Shown here piece by piece: positions 24,086 to 34,639 of a stretch of DNA of 64,000 bases. This stretch comes from Pegea sp. RAD2-039 (taxonomy: Eukaryota > Chordata > Thaliacea > Salpida > Salpidae), in assembly GCA_034620365.1 (NCBI GenBank), contig JAQGEQ010000124.1, forward strand, positions 310,001 through 374,000, in the 5' to 3' direction. A program made the position numbers and the translations under genes. The notes below the pieces were generated by a model, which was given only the letters and a program-made list of their open reading frames with translations, did no database searches and was not told the DNA's origin. How positions within the stretch are numbered: the stretch's first letter is position 1; every line of letters starts with the position of its first letter.

Positions 24086-24341
24086 AGAAATCTTTTCTAT
24101 TGCCATATTTTGAGTTAATTTATTAATTAATTTCTGCAAATAGAGCAAACAAAAATAAACTTTTAACTACTATTTATTATCTAATTAGAATTCTTACATC
24201 TACTGTTGTAGTTTCAAAAATCAGTTTTTATTGAAATTTTATTCAGTAAATTAATCTGATTTAAAAATCTATTGTAAGAACTTATTTATAGCAACTTATA
24301 ACAAAAAACCACAAGCAGGAAACTTTAACCGAAAGCACTGC

Positions 24342-24349
24342 TATATAAA
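24342..24349 (+). promoter_or_regulatory. TATA box of the 7SK gene
   Basis: TATATAAA centred about 26 nt before the inferred RNA start at 24,372. This spacing is that of type 3 Pol III promoters, where a TATA box lies 25-30 nt upstream. A proximal sequence element is expected near 24,305-24,330, but its consensus in this organism is unknown to me. Confidence 0.75.
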
Positions 24350-24371
24350 CGAAGTGAGAGGTTCTTATATT

Positions 24372-24676
24372 GGAGGTGGCTTAACTTGGCCACTGGCTCG
24401 CCCATTGATCGCACTTCTTTAACTTGTTAGCAGATCTGAACGTTGATAGTGACCTACTCTTTTCAAGTGTCTTAACATTTACAGATATATGTCCTTCCGA
24501 TGCCCAGCGCTCGGTCGAGGACCATCACACTTCTTCATTTCATCATAAAGCTTGTTGCCAGGTAATCTTACTGATTAGACCTTCTCTCTCTTTGTGTAGA
24601 ACTCAGGATAGTAGAGACGCAACTTTAAATTACACCTCCATATAAGGCACTATATGTTGTAGTATGCCATCTTTTT
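24372..24676 (+). ncRNA. 7SK small nuclear RNA
   Basis: About 300 nt with the ordered signatures of 7SK. The 5' end GGAGGTG (24,372-24,378) can pair with CACCTCC (24,633-24,639), the counterpart of human GGATGTG/CACATCC: the centre pair has changed on both sides. CCATTGATCGC at 24,402-24,412 matches the conserved box of the first stem. GCGCTCGGTCGAGGACCATC at 24,507-24,526 matches the conserved central segment of vertebrate 7SK. The 3' hairpin GGCAC...TATGCC (24,646-24,668) matches the human GGCGC...CTGCC hairpin in loop and spacing, followed by a T5 terminator. 7SK holds the kinase P-TEFb inactive with HEXIM and LARP7, controlling Pol II pause release. It is shorter than the 331-nt human RNA. 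The exact 5' end is inferred from the TATA distance. Confidence 0.93.
24672..24676 (+). terminator. Pol III terminator of the 7SK gene
   Basis: TTTTT directly after the 3' hairpin, as expected for Pol III termination; 7SK 3' ends have the same hairpin-then-oligo(T) order. Confidence 0.85.
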
Positions 24677-26049
24677 ATTGATGATTTCTTTGAAAGTTTA
24701 AATGTAAACATAAAATTGTTTATAATAATTCTTTTGTTTCTTTTTTAATAACAATTTATTTTCAGATGCCAATAAAATTAAGGCTCTCAGCTGAAAACAC
24801 TTTTTTTTCATTTGTTTATTACTTTAAGATATTACTAATAAATTAACACTATTAAAAGCTATCTAAAAAGTATAAGCTACTAATTACACTTGTTACATAA
24901 CTTACAATCTTATGTTTTAATTATATCGCCAATTTTCAGTAAACTATAAAACAAACTTGTGATTTTTACTTTAAATATTGTCGATTTATTTTTCTACAGA
25001 CTTTATGTGAATATAAACTAGATTTGAAAGAATACAGATAACAGTGATAAATGAAATGTTATTTTATTAAAACAACAAAACTTTAATCAATTACATAATG
25101 ATTTTGTAACAATAAAAAGTAAACAAGAATATATGCTGTTGTTGTTGTTTGATTGTGAAAACAGCTTGATCTCTGTGCACAAGAACGGAAAGCTGACTCT
25201 TTTTGATTTCTCCAACTGCTTGAACAACACGATTGTATCTGACATGGCAGTGTCTGATGCCAGCTGGTTTTAAGTACTAATTATGCAGAATGAGAAAAAA
25301 TAACATTATTGTCACTGGTCACTAGTTCGTATCATCAAATGGTTGATTTAAAGATTGAAAGTACACGCAGGACTTGATTCATCACAAGGTTCATGCGCAT
25401 GCGCAAACGGATTATCAACTTCTTTCCCTCTTAACTTATTTACACTGCTTTCAGCAAATTCTATTTATTTACAAATTACAAGAATGAAATCTTCTTAAGA
25501 TGTTTGGTTTTTTAATTATTCATGTCTATCAAGTTTTCTTTATCTTTTTTAGTTTAGCTTCTTCTTATCTATCATAATTTCTAGATATAAACAAAATATG
25601 TTGGTATTTATATCTTGGTAAAAACAGCTAAAAGTTTTCGAACTTAAAGAATGAAATTAAAAAATCCGTTTATTATTATTATTTTTTTTTATTAATTTGT
25701 TTTGTTATTGTTGACTAATTTATTGGCAAACTGACGTTTTTAACAACAAAAATACAATAAGTCACTTTTATTGTATTTTTAAAAAACCAAACAATCAATT
25801 TTGATTAATACTAAATTATCACATAAATTGTATACCACCGATATGTTTCAACTTTACTTCAAATCAATAAATCATTTTCTTTAATACAATATAATTTTCC
25901 TGTTTTAATTTTATTATTAAAATAAAAATACTATTTCATAAAATATTTTCTAGCTATATAAGAATCATAATTAAAATTTATCTTTAAATATTTAAAACCT
26001 TTTAAACAAAAGTTTATTATTATAAACTGTTAGTTTTTAACTAAGAAAA
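24677..26049. other. Intergenic DNA with repeat fragments
   Basis: 25,210-25,330 is a fragment of the SINE-like downstream part ('gcttgaacaacacgattgtatctgacatgg' region and 'gccagctgg'). 25,588-25,900 is a diverged direct copy of 32,936-33,245, recognisable by 'atatgttggtatttat'. Otherwise AT-rich with no gene. Confidence 0.6.
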
Positions 26050-26481
26050 TCTTTAAACAGAAATTTGATATTTTTAAAACGTTTGAAAAAGATATAAATA
26101 AGTTTAAAAATTGTCTACAATCTTTTAGTCTGTAGAATTGATTATTTAATATTTACAATACTTCAGAAAACAAACTTGAAAAACTCTCATAAAAAAGTAT
26201 ACAAAATAATAAAAATAAGCAACATTTTTTTATCATCGTATAATTTTTGAATTGATAATTACACAATAGTTAGAAACGGTTAAAAATATGACTAGTAATA
26301 TATACAAACTAATATACAACAGAAAAGAAGACTTATTTATTAGGTTTAATAAGAATTAACTATAAAGTACAAATATCCATTTAATTATTAAGAAAATAGA
26401 AACAGAAAACAATTTCAGGGTTGCCAATTACATTTCTAGAATATCTTCAACCACTTTGTAAATTTCTTGCTGACTCTGATG

Positions 26482-27633
26482 TTACTCACAATAATTTTCT
26501 TGATTATTATCAACTGCATCATAGATGACATTGTGAGCAATCGGACCAACTGGTTGAGGATCAGTTGTATTGTAGTTGGTTGATGTTGATTGATTTTGTT
26601 TAGATTGATCTTCAGCAGATCCTTCCACTTGATGTCGGATTTCATGATCTTGTTGGATATTTTCTGTTAGAACATGGATGATTTCAACTTCAGTATCATT
26701 AACAACGAGCTCAGTTGGTTGGTTGGCTTCCAAATCGTGGCTTTCATCGATTTTATTTTCCTTACTTCGCTTATATCGCTTGTAGATAAGAAATCCCAAA
26801 ATCAATACCAATACAACAAATAAAAAAAAGAAAGCGCCGAGTGATGCACCAACCACTAGAGATGAACTTGCTGATGAAGCTGCTGATGAAGCTGCTGATG
26901 AAGCTGCTGATGAAGTTGCTGATGAGCTTGTTGATAAATTTGTTGATGAACTTGTTGATGAAGTTGCTGATGAAGCTGCTGATGAAGTTGTTGATGAAGT
27001 TACTGATGAAGCTGCTGATGAAGTTGCTGATGAAGCTGCTGATGAAGTTGTTGATGAAGTTACTGATGAAGCTACTGATGAAGCTGCTGATGAGCTTATT
27101 GCTGACAACTTGCCACTTTTAGCATTTCTTACTGCGGACTCTGGTGAAATTGGTTTGATATTGGAACATAAATACGACTTGTATTCATCATCATCATCAG
27201 TAAAAGTTTGAATTTTACTTACACTTTCAAAATCTTCTCTTATAAAAAAGGTTTTCTCTGTTGAAGTTGAAAGTACATCTTCAGAAAACAAAGACTTTTG
27301 TTTATCAATATCAAATGAAGTTCCATCACTCCAAACACCAGTTCCATTTTGGATTTTAAAACCGATCCGGTATTTCCGTTTCGACCGATATGTTACTCCA
27401 GGTAGCAGGTAGAATTTCATTTTGTTGAATTGAGTTGGAGAACGATAGACATATAACATTTCGCAATCTGTTAGGTGATCCAAACTATCTTTTAATCTCT
27501 TCTCATTGTTAATTGGAGCTAGCTCTTCACCAAATTTTTGACAGTTATTAACAGAATTTGTTGAGTTCTTTTTTCCATCAACTATTCTTACAGTCAATCC
27601 ATCTGTTTCATAAAACTCTTTACAAGGCTTCAT
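26482..27633 (-). CDS. C-type-lectin-like receptor with expanded Ser/Ala stalk and ITIM-only tail (G7)
   Basis: 383 residues, the longest member. Residues 1-48 and everything after the stalk follow the 10,612 gene, but residues about 50-156 are quite different, including an extra ~15 residues (60-85), and around the WSDG (101-104) resemble the 20,084 gene. Cys4, 31, 57, 156. The stalk (about 177-258) is almost pure Ser/Ala/Thr in SSAASSVTSS-type repeats, encoded by a GCTGATGAA-type minisatellite (26,863-27,096); paralogues have roughly 20 residues there. Membrane helix about 259-284. Tail: VEII/DHEI in place of the tyrosine pair, and ITIM VIYDAV (369-374). Acceptor-like TATGTCTTCTTCAG with exon start at 27,676. 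Such Ser/Thr-rich stalks are usually O-glycosylated and extended. Confidence 0.84.
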   Translation of the reverse strand: MKPCKEFYETDGLTVRIVDGKKNSTNSVNNCQKFGEELAPINNEKRLKDSLDHLTDCEMLYVYRSPTQFNKMKFYLLPGVTYRSKRKYRIGFKIQNGTGVWSDGTSFDIDKQKSLFSEDVLSTSTEKTFFIREDFESVSKIQTFTDDDDEYKSYLCSNIKPISPESAVRNAKSGKLSAISSSAASSVASSVTSSTTSSAASSATSSAASSVTSSTTSSAASSATSSTSSSTNLSTSSSATSSAASSAASSAASSASSSLVVGASLGAFFFLFVVLVLILGFLIYKRYKRSKENKIDESHDLEANQPTELVVNDTEVEIIHVLTENIQQDHEIRHQVEGSAEDQSKQNQSTSTNYNTTDPQPVGPIAHNVIYDAVDNNQENYCE

Positions 27634-30518
27634 TGTTAAATGAAAGAAGCTTTCTAGATCATTTAATAACCAAAAGCTGAAGAAGACATAAAAAATGAAG
27701 AACAGTTAGTTTAATACCTTATATTAAAAGTCAAAAAGTTGCTTTAAAATGAACTTTGAATATTTAACCTGCCATAATTGACAATTCTATTTTTAAAGCT
27801 AAAATATTTTAAATATTTACTGGATTTTCAGTTTTTCAATTTTAAACAATAAATATGTCATGACTTAAAATAAAAATCAAATAATTGCTTAACAACCAAA
27901 TATTTATTGGTTGTAAATAATTGTAAACATAATAATAACAATCTATAATAATTTTAATATTAGTTATAAATATAATTACTGTAATAAATGACTAACATAA
28001 TAACTAAAATCAAATTCAATTCTGTCTGTAGCTGACTTTAAGTATCACGTTTTCGCTGTTTTATTACAATTACCTGAAAATTGTTTCTTTATAACAAACA
28101 AAAACGACTCAATTCAGAATAATGCAATAGTACAAGAACAAGCAGACTTATATTTAAGCAAATTATCATGACTAACTAAACTATTTGAAGTTAAAACTTA
28201 TTTGAAATTGTTTCAATACTTTTTACAGCAAAATACTTTTCAATTTTTTATAAACTTTCTGAACTTTCAACATTGTTGGAATAAAAATAGACAGATTATT
28301 ATTAGTAATATAAATCTAGATATTTCATTTTAATATTTATTAAACATAAACTTAGTATATAGAATGATTTCATAGAACTTCTTAAGGAATCTTTCATGCT
28401 TAAAAATAGTTTTTTGAATAATTTCTTTTCTAAACTAAATTTTTATATTTTTATTCTACTGAACCAAATTTTTTAAATAATGAAAACAATTTCTATTATT
28501 CTTAACTCAATTTATAAAATTGTGAATTCATTTCAGTTAAATGTTGAAATAACTTTTTGCATTTACTAATCAGTTCTAAATATCTTTTACAAAATTGATT
28601 CTCTCTATAATTAAACAATTCTATATTAAAATCACCTTATAAACAAAATATAAGTAAATTTTTCTTGAAGAAATGTTTATAACTATTTCAGTATAAAAGC
28701 CAAGTATTATATAAAGAAAGTTTATAATCAAAAAAGGAACATAGAAGAAATTTCATTTGATATCTGCAGTTTTTATACTTATAATAGTTTTTACTTAGAT
28801 GTTACTTTCAATTTGAAATCCAATAAACATATAAGTAACTAAATATTTAAAAAATATTGAAAAAACTTTAGAATAAACTTATAAAGATAACCAGATAACA
28901 TTTATGTTGAAAATTAAAATGTTTATTATTAACAGTATTTTAACAGCCAAAACACAAATAATAGTTTTTTAATAAACTCACCAAATGCTTTTTATTTCAA
29001 TTTCTCTTAGATACGTCTTACATCTTGACTCAAAAATATAAAAAAATTTAAACAAATTAAGCTAAGCTTAAAATATTTTAAAATAACTAAATATATTTAA
29101 ATTCATCGATTTATAAAAAAAAACGAATTTTTCCACAAATTTAAAACTTAAACAATTTATATAACAAAGTTTAAAATTAGTAAAGATTATTTAACTTAAA
29201 ATTTTTTTAATACTAAAATTTTTTAGCATAAGTAAAACTTTTAGTCTGATTTATTTTTTCTTTAAGCTTCTACGACAAAAAGTTATTTGTATCCGTTTAA
29301 TTGCAAATAAAAAACTAAAAATATATCAATAGTTACTAACAATTTGTTGGTTTTACTGCAACAGAAGTTATAATTTCAGTTTCTTGGATTTTTTTGATTT
29401 AAAAAAATTTTAATCAGAAACTACTTTGTATCTTTTTATATGTATAAATTTGTCTTAATTTTTAAAAACGATTTTCTAGAATTCATTTATTGCTTTTAAT
29501 AAAATACTTAAAAGTATAGATTAAATTTAAGGATACTTTACAAATAGTAAGTTGTAAACAAATCATGTTTATTTCTCATTTTCTCTATTTTTGTCTATCT
29601 ACTTTTTATCTAGGCTTATTTCAACTAGAATATCACCATGAGAGTTCCAAACATTTCTCTACACTACTGACGTCCAACTGCATTCTTTTTTAATCTTTCA
29701 ATGGTTTTTTATCCACTTTTTATTTGCTCGCTATTAAAACTCTAAATAAATTATTTAACAGTTTTTATGATCTTAAGCACCGACTTCTTATTACCTTTCT
29801 TTTCACATCATAGAAATCATTTTAATTTCATATACTCTAGAAACAGAATTATTAAAGTATTCAAAATTACATACAGACAATATTAGAAATATCTGAAATA
29901 AATAATTGGCCTTCCGTGCTTCAATTTCAAATGATTCTCATCAGTAACTAATCAGTCAGATTTTCTTTGCTTCTAGTTATAAAGATAGAATTTTATCAAA
30001 CTAGATTATTCTGTTGCAATAAGTTTCAATAACCAAGTAGTTGGTTTTAACTATTTCAAATTCAATAAATGTTTATTTATATAAATAATATCATTTAAAC
30101 AAATCCAAAGTTTGACAAGAGTTAATATTTAATATTCTTAGAAATACAACAATTTATTGTACTAAAATTTTTCTACGAAGTTCTGTTAATTTGTTATTAT
30201 TTTATTTGTATATAAAGGAGTAATAATTTGATTTTTTGGATAAAATTAATTTAAAAATTCTTGACCTTATTATCATTTGAGATAAATTTCAGATTAAAGT
30301 AAATCAATTTTATTATAAGAGATGTAGTTTGTGTTACCTTGTTTTTTTTCTAAATAAATTCTGTGACTAATTATTAATATTTCAAAAATTAAAATAACTT
30401 TTAACGAAACACTTTATTCAGAATTTTTAGAAAACAAAAAAATTATAAAATTTTTAAAAATTAGTAAAACAGAAAACAAAACTGAAGTGAACAACTAGAA
30501 AGTTTTTAAGTTGAAAGC
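27634..30518. other. Intergenic DNA of block B
   Basis: Inverted counterpart of 8,122-10,611, plus about 400 bases not present there. Contains the 5' flank of the 27,633 gene and the 3' flank of the 31,586 gene (AATAAA-type signal on the minus strand near 30,413). No gene seen. Confidence 0.65.
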
Positions 30519-31586
30519 TTACACTTGTGTTTCACTTCGTGTTTTTCGACTTTTATCAACCACAGCATATACAACATCTTGATTAACAGTTGGTTGAGAA
30601 CCAGTTGTTTTCTTCTCACTTCGTGTTGGTTGAGAATGGTTAGATTGAAGACCAGAAGATTTTACAGATTCATTTCTAGTTAGATCATATATCGCTTCTT
30701 GATCTTCAACTGGAACAGAAGTATCAGTATAATCATATTGACTATTTTTGATAGAATGATCATCAACAAGTTCTTTGATTCGAACTTCAGAGTAAATTGG
30801 TTCTATATTTTCTGCTGGAATATTGATAGTAGCATAACCAGCATCATCCACAACAAGTTCATTTGGTTGATTAGATTCTTTAATAGATGAATATTTCACT
30901 CTTTTTTCGTCACTCTTATTTTTCTTAAAAAGTTTGTATATGAGTACTCCAATAATCACCAACAAAAGAACAAATCCTAGTGAGGTAGCAATCATAAAAT
31001 ATGAGTCTGCTGATGATGACGTAACTGACAGTTGATCAGTTTTACCATTTGATTCAGTATATGAGTCACAGTTTGCAAATTTTGTTGTTTTAACAAGATC
31101 AGTTGTTGTTGTTGGTGTTGGTGTTGATGGTGTTGTTGGTGGTGGAAACAGGTTGCTCTTGGAACACAAGAACGGAAGCTTAATAGTTTTAACGTTATTC
31201 TGAACATAACTAATTCGATGTACACCTTGTTTTTCTATGAAAAACGTATTTTGATCTGGAATTGCATCCTTATAAAACAGTGATCCTTGCTCGCTCTTAT
31301 TAAGTGATGTTCCATCACTCCAAGAACCAGTTCCATTTGTTACTGAAAGTCCAATACGGTACAAATGGTAGTTTCTAAATTCTTCCTCAAGTATACCGTG
31401 AACATCAGCCTTGTAGCAATCTTCTAAATGATCCAAAGTATCTTTTAATCTCTTCTGATTGTTGATTGGAGCAAGCTCTTCACCAAACTGATGACAAATT
31501 TTAATAGTATCTTTCAAGTTTTTACTTGTATCAACTATTCTAACATTCAAGCCATCAGTCTCATAAAAATACTTACAAGGCTCCAT
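30519..31586 (-). CDS. C-type-lectin-like receptor with ITAM-like pair and ITIM (G8)
   Basis: 355 residues from the family-conserved MEPCK start at 31,586. The frame stays open for 19 further codons upstream, but those cross the conserved TGTCTGTTTGCAG acceptor (exon start 31,620) and the 7,048 copy has a stop there, so I use the inner Met. Lectin-like domain with Cys4, 31, 57 and the terminal Cys near 147; NGT and WSDG present; a Pro/Thr stalk slightly longer than in the 7,048 gene. From the stalk's TDLVKTTK to the C terminus it differs from the 7,048 gene at a single residue (P for Q in SVxVEDQ). By contrast residues 14-37 and about 88-160 carry many replacements. Tail motifs YATI, YSEV and VVYAVV are intact. 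Confidence 0.86.
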   Translation of the reverse strand: MEPCKYFYETDGLNVRIVDTSKNLKDTIKICHQFGEELAPINNQKRLKDTLDHLEDCYKADVHGILEEEFRNYHLYRIGLSVTNGTGSWSDGTSLNKSEQGSLFYKDAIPDQNTFFIEKQGVHRISYVQNNVKTIKLPFLCSKSNLFPPPTTPSTPTPTTTTDLVKTTKFANCDSYTESNGKTDQLSVTSSSADSYFMIATSLGFVLLLVIIGVLIYKLFKKNKSDEKRVKYSSIKESNQPNELVVDDAGYATINIPAENIEPIYSEVRIKELVDDHSIKNSQYDYTDTSVPVEDQEAIYDLTRNESVKSSGLQSNHSQPTRSEKKTTGSQPTVNQDVVYAVVDKSRKTRSETQV

Positions 31587-33562
31587 AATGAAGCAAACAA
31601 AGTTTTTTTTAGTAAAAAGACTGCAAACAGACATTAAACACAAATAAAAATCATCTTAAACAAATTTTACACATAAAGAATGAGATGTTATAATTTGAAG
31701 CATTTGCAAATATCTATTTAACTAATTGATTATTTCAAACGACAAATAATTGAAACTTCAACTACATTCCTTAATTTTACAGATTCAGCAGTTTTTTTTG
31801 CTTTTTTACAATAAGCCTGCAAAATAAATAAAAATAAAGTTTATAAATAAAGGAGAAATTCCAATATTCTATAATAAGATCCAAAATTTTCTTAATTCTA
31901 GATCTAAGCTCCATATCAAAAACTATGAGTAAAATAAAGCTGTAAGGTTATGGCCTGCTTAACCCTAAAATTCTTCTAAAGCTAAGTTGAATAAGCTGGT
32001 CAAATAGTAGAAATAACTTTAACTAAGTTAGTAAACATTCAACATTCTTATGACCTATCATATGCTTTTTCTGTGTATCTTTAATATCGAAACATTTATA
32101 GTTTAGAAAATATATTTTTAGAAAAAATTACTTTAAAATATAAGTCATCAGTGAAACATCTCTTCATCTATTCATTTTGTTTATCATTTTTCCAATTTAC
32201 CAACGAAGTAAAAAAACAATTTCGCTACAAAAATTTATTTTACTCATATAATTTATAATTCAAAAACTAATCTTTTTTTAGCCTAATAGTTTTAACTAAG
32301 AAAATAAATATCATTTTGTAACTACAAGAAAAATTAAAAACAAACTAGAAAGTAATTTGCTTCATTTATATATATCTGATGTAAAATTAAAACTTAATCC
32401 TTCAAATTACAAACAACATGAGAATAAAACCCTTTTAAATCATCAACGATATTTAAGTCTTCAACTCATAATTTTTAATGTTTATAAATACTCTGTAGCT
32501 AGGAGATGAACGAGTGTTTAAGTATATTGGCCACTAATGTAATTAATTTAGGTTCAAATTCCATCTTGCGGAAGAAAATACTGCTTCACCTTGCACCACC
32601 TATCACACCTGAAAATATCTTGCTTAACTACCACTACCTTGTTGTCACTTCATTAAATGCAGGGCTATTGGAGTAGGCTTTGATAGGAAATCTACAACTG
32701 TTTGACATTTATTTCAATAAATGTGAAGGAGGGTGTCTGAAGAAAGCACCTCACACTAATAAACATTCTTACAAATAACATCCATTAAGTTAGAAATATT
32801 TTGAAAGATGTAACACATGGCATTTCAGTAGTCCTCAAAACATACAACAGTGAATAAATACATAGAAAGTTAATTATATTAAAAGGAGAAAAATTCACTT
32901 TTAAGAAAGACAATGTTGTCAACATTATAAGAGTAATCAAAATATGTTGGTATTTATGTCTTCGTAAATACGGCTAAGAGCATTAGACTTTATAGCACTT
33001 TAAATTGAAAAGAAATATTACATAAAATCAAATTTGATTAGCTTTTTATTTAGAAAAGATACAACAACCCATGTTTTTTTCAACAAAAATACAATAACTT
33101 AAATTTATTGTAGTTTAAAAATACATATTAACCTATTGTTTCAGATTTGTTTTTTTTCGTTTTAAATTGTGATTTAAATTCTATAATAACTGATAATTTG
33201 CTTCAACTTTACTTCAAAACAATGAAACAACATTTTGCTTTTATATAGGTTAACATATTGCTTAATTTGATCAACTTTTATTTGAATAAAAATCTTTAAA
33301 TATATTTTAATAATTGTCCAACATTTTTAAAATGTAAAATAAAGTTTTAAAATGAGATGAAATCAACTAAGATAAAAATCCAAACCATCAGAGTTTTTGT
33401 TTCTCTCTTTGTATATCTTCATTTAGTTAAACATTAAATAAAATGAAATTCAGAAATATAAAAAAGTTATTTATCAATCATGGACAGAAAGGAGTTTGAA
33501 TAAAGAAAGATAATCGTAGCTCAACTTCTTCTTAAACTATGTCATAATTTTGCTCCATGAAC
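31587..33562. other. 5' flank of the 31,586 gene, SINE-like element and block edge
   Basis: 31,590-32,480 mirrors 6,150-7,047. The SINE-like element is at 32,500-32,945. About 33,000-33,370 mirrors 5,240-5,640. From 33,400 onward the sequence is the 3' flank of the 33,563 gene, shared with 14,355-14,560. Confidence 0.65.
32500..32945 (+). repeat. SINE-like element (candidate tRNA-derived)
   Basis: A-box-like TAGCTAGGAG near 32,507; B-box-like GGTTCAAATTCC near 32,551; then a body through 'cattaaatgcagggctattgg' into 'tttatttcaataaatgtgaa', 'gagggtgtctga' and 'catggcatttcagtagt'. This is the most complete copy for linking the tRNA-like head with the downstream part that is found alone at 18,240 and 60,263. 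It is the inverted block partner of 5,690-6,140. Confidence 0.6.
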
Positions 33563-34639
33563 TTATTTTCTTGCTTGACTGATTACAAAAGTTCTATATG
33601 GATCTATTGAACCATCAGCTGGTTTGACATCAATTTCATAGTATCTGGTTGATGTTGCAAGATTAGTAGTAGAATGATCAGAGTTTATAAATCTATTTTG
33701 AACTGGATCTTCAATTGAAACCAGAGTCTCATAATTACAATCTTCATCAGTATCTGCTACAGAACGATCATCAGCAGAATCTTTTGCTTGAAATCGAATT
33801 TCATGATAAATTGCTTCGGTATTACCAACTTGAACACTGATGTTTTCATATTCTCTTTCACTTACGACAACCTCAGTTGGTTGGTTAGTTTCCACAACCA
33901 TAGAAGAGTTTGTTCTCTTCTTGTTTCTTTTATTTTTCTTATATAGCTTGTAGATGACAAATCCAATAATCATCAACAATAACACAACACCTAATGAGGT
34001 ACCAATCATTAAGCTTGTTGATGATGTTGTTGCTGATGTTTTGCCTGATCCACCATTTGTTATATTAGAGAGAAATGGTTTTGCCGCTTTTTCAAATTTA
34101 TTATTTTCACCAATAGTAGTAGTTTTTGGTTTATAATTTGAAGGTATTAGAGTTGGTTGACTTTGAATTGATGGTTTTGATGGTTTGGCTGCCTTAGTTG
34201 TTGGTTTGTTGATGGAACATAAGAATGGCAAAGCATATTTTTCAGCATTTTGAACATGAAGAATTTTAGTAGCACCAATTTTTCGTATAAAAAATGTGTT
34301 TATATCTAATGTTGGAACTTTATGTTCAAACAAGGACTGTTGTTTATCAAAATCAAGTTGTGTTCCATCACTCCAAGAACCAGTCCCATTTGTTACTGAA
34401 AGCCCAATACGGTACAGACTGTAGTTTCTCGTTTCTTTCTCAGGTATGCCATGAGCATCGGTTTTATAACAATTATTCAAATGATCCAAAGAATCTTCTA
34501 ATCTCTTCTGATTGTTGATTGGAGCTAGCTCTTCACCAAGTTGTTGACATACTCTTATAGAATCTTTCAAGTTCTTTTTTGTATCAACTATTCTAACAAC
34601 CAAACCATCAGTCTCATAAAAATTCTTACAAGGGTACAT
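33563..34639 (-). CDS. Mosaic C-type-lectin-like receptor with ITAM-like tail (G9)
   Basis: 358 residues, one exon. Residues 1-92 follow the 7,048/16,901 class (VDTKKNLKDS, DxHGIPEKE, NYSLYRIGL), while from WSDGTQLDFDKQQ (89-101) onward it follows the 1,525 class through the membrane helix (about 209-229), KKNKRNKKR, and the YENI (264)/YHEI (278) pair with 10-residue spacing. The last 60 residues are specific to this gene and to the fragment at 14,175, with YETL (303-306) and YYEI (333). There is no terminal ITIM. Cys4, 31, 57, 141. Its 5' flank also matches the 1,525 gene's (the 'cttcaatgagt' region). TTTTTTTGCAG with exon start at 34,683, 44 nt before the ATG. Best explained by recombination between subfamilies. 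Confidence 0.86.
   Translation of the reverse strand: MYPCKNFYETDGLVVRIVDTKKNLKDSIRVCQQLGEELAPINNQKRLEDSLDHLNNCYKTDAHGIPEKETRNYSLYRIGLSVTNGTGSWSDGTQLDFDKQQSLFEHKVPTLDINTFFIRKIGATKILHVQNAEKYALPFLCSINKPTTKAAKPSKPSIQSQPTLIPSNYKPKTTTIGENNKFEKAAKPFLSNITNGGSGKTSATTSSTSLMIGTSLGVVLLLMIIGFVIYKLYKKNKRNKKRTNSSMVVETNQPTEVVVSEREYENISVQVGNTEAIYHEIRFQAKDSADDRSVADTDEDCNYETLVSIEDPVQNRFINSDHSTTNLATSTRYYEIDVKPADGSIDPYRTFVISQARK

Larger units (their letters stand above)
26050..33370 (-). repeat. Block B of the segmental duplication (-)
   Basis: Inverted copy of block A: read leftward it holds repeat edge (33,370), SINE-like element, the 31,586 gene, the 27,633 gene and part of the 3' flank. The match to block A fades below about 26,100. 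The long flanks are close to block A, with a 400-bp segment (28,745-29,150) present here and in block C but absent from block A. Confidence 0.85.

Noticed and set aside
24540..24580. Minus-strand 'ttacctggca' as a U1 snRNA 5' end
   Set aside because: Only that short string matches U1; the plus strand matches 7SK along its whole length with promoter and terminator.
26841..27122. Plus-strand Leu/Met/Lys repeat frame
   Set aside because: Antisense shadow of the Ser/Ala stalk minisatellite in G7.
31587..31643. 19-residue N-terminal extension of the 31,586 gene as a signal peptide
   Set aside because: The extension spans the conserved TGTCTGTTTGCAG acceptor, and the paralogue at 7,048 has an in-frame stop at the same place because of a one-base length difference in an A run.
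32500..32580. A true tRNA gene at the A/B-box-like sequences
   Set aside because: The B box is imperfect, no acceptor stem or anticodon arm could be folded, and the same sequence recurs in diverged repeat copies.
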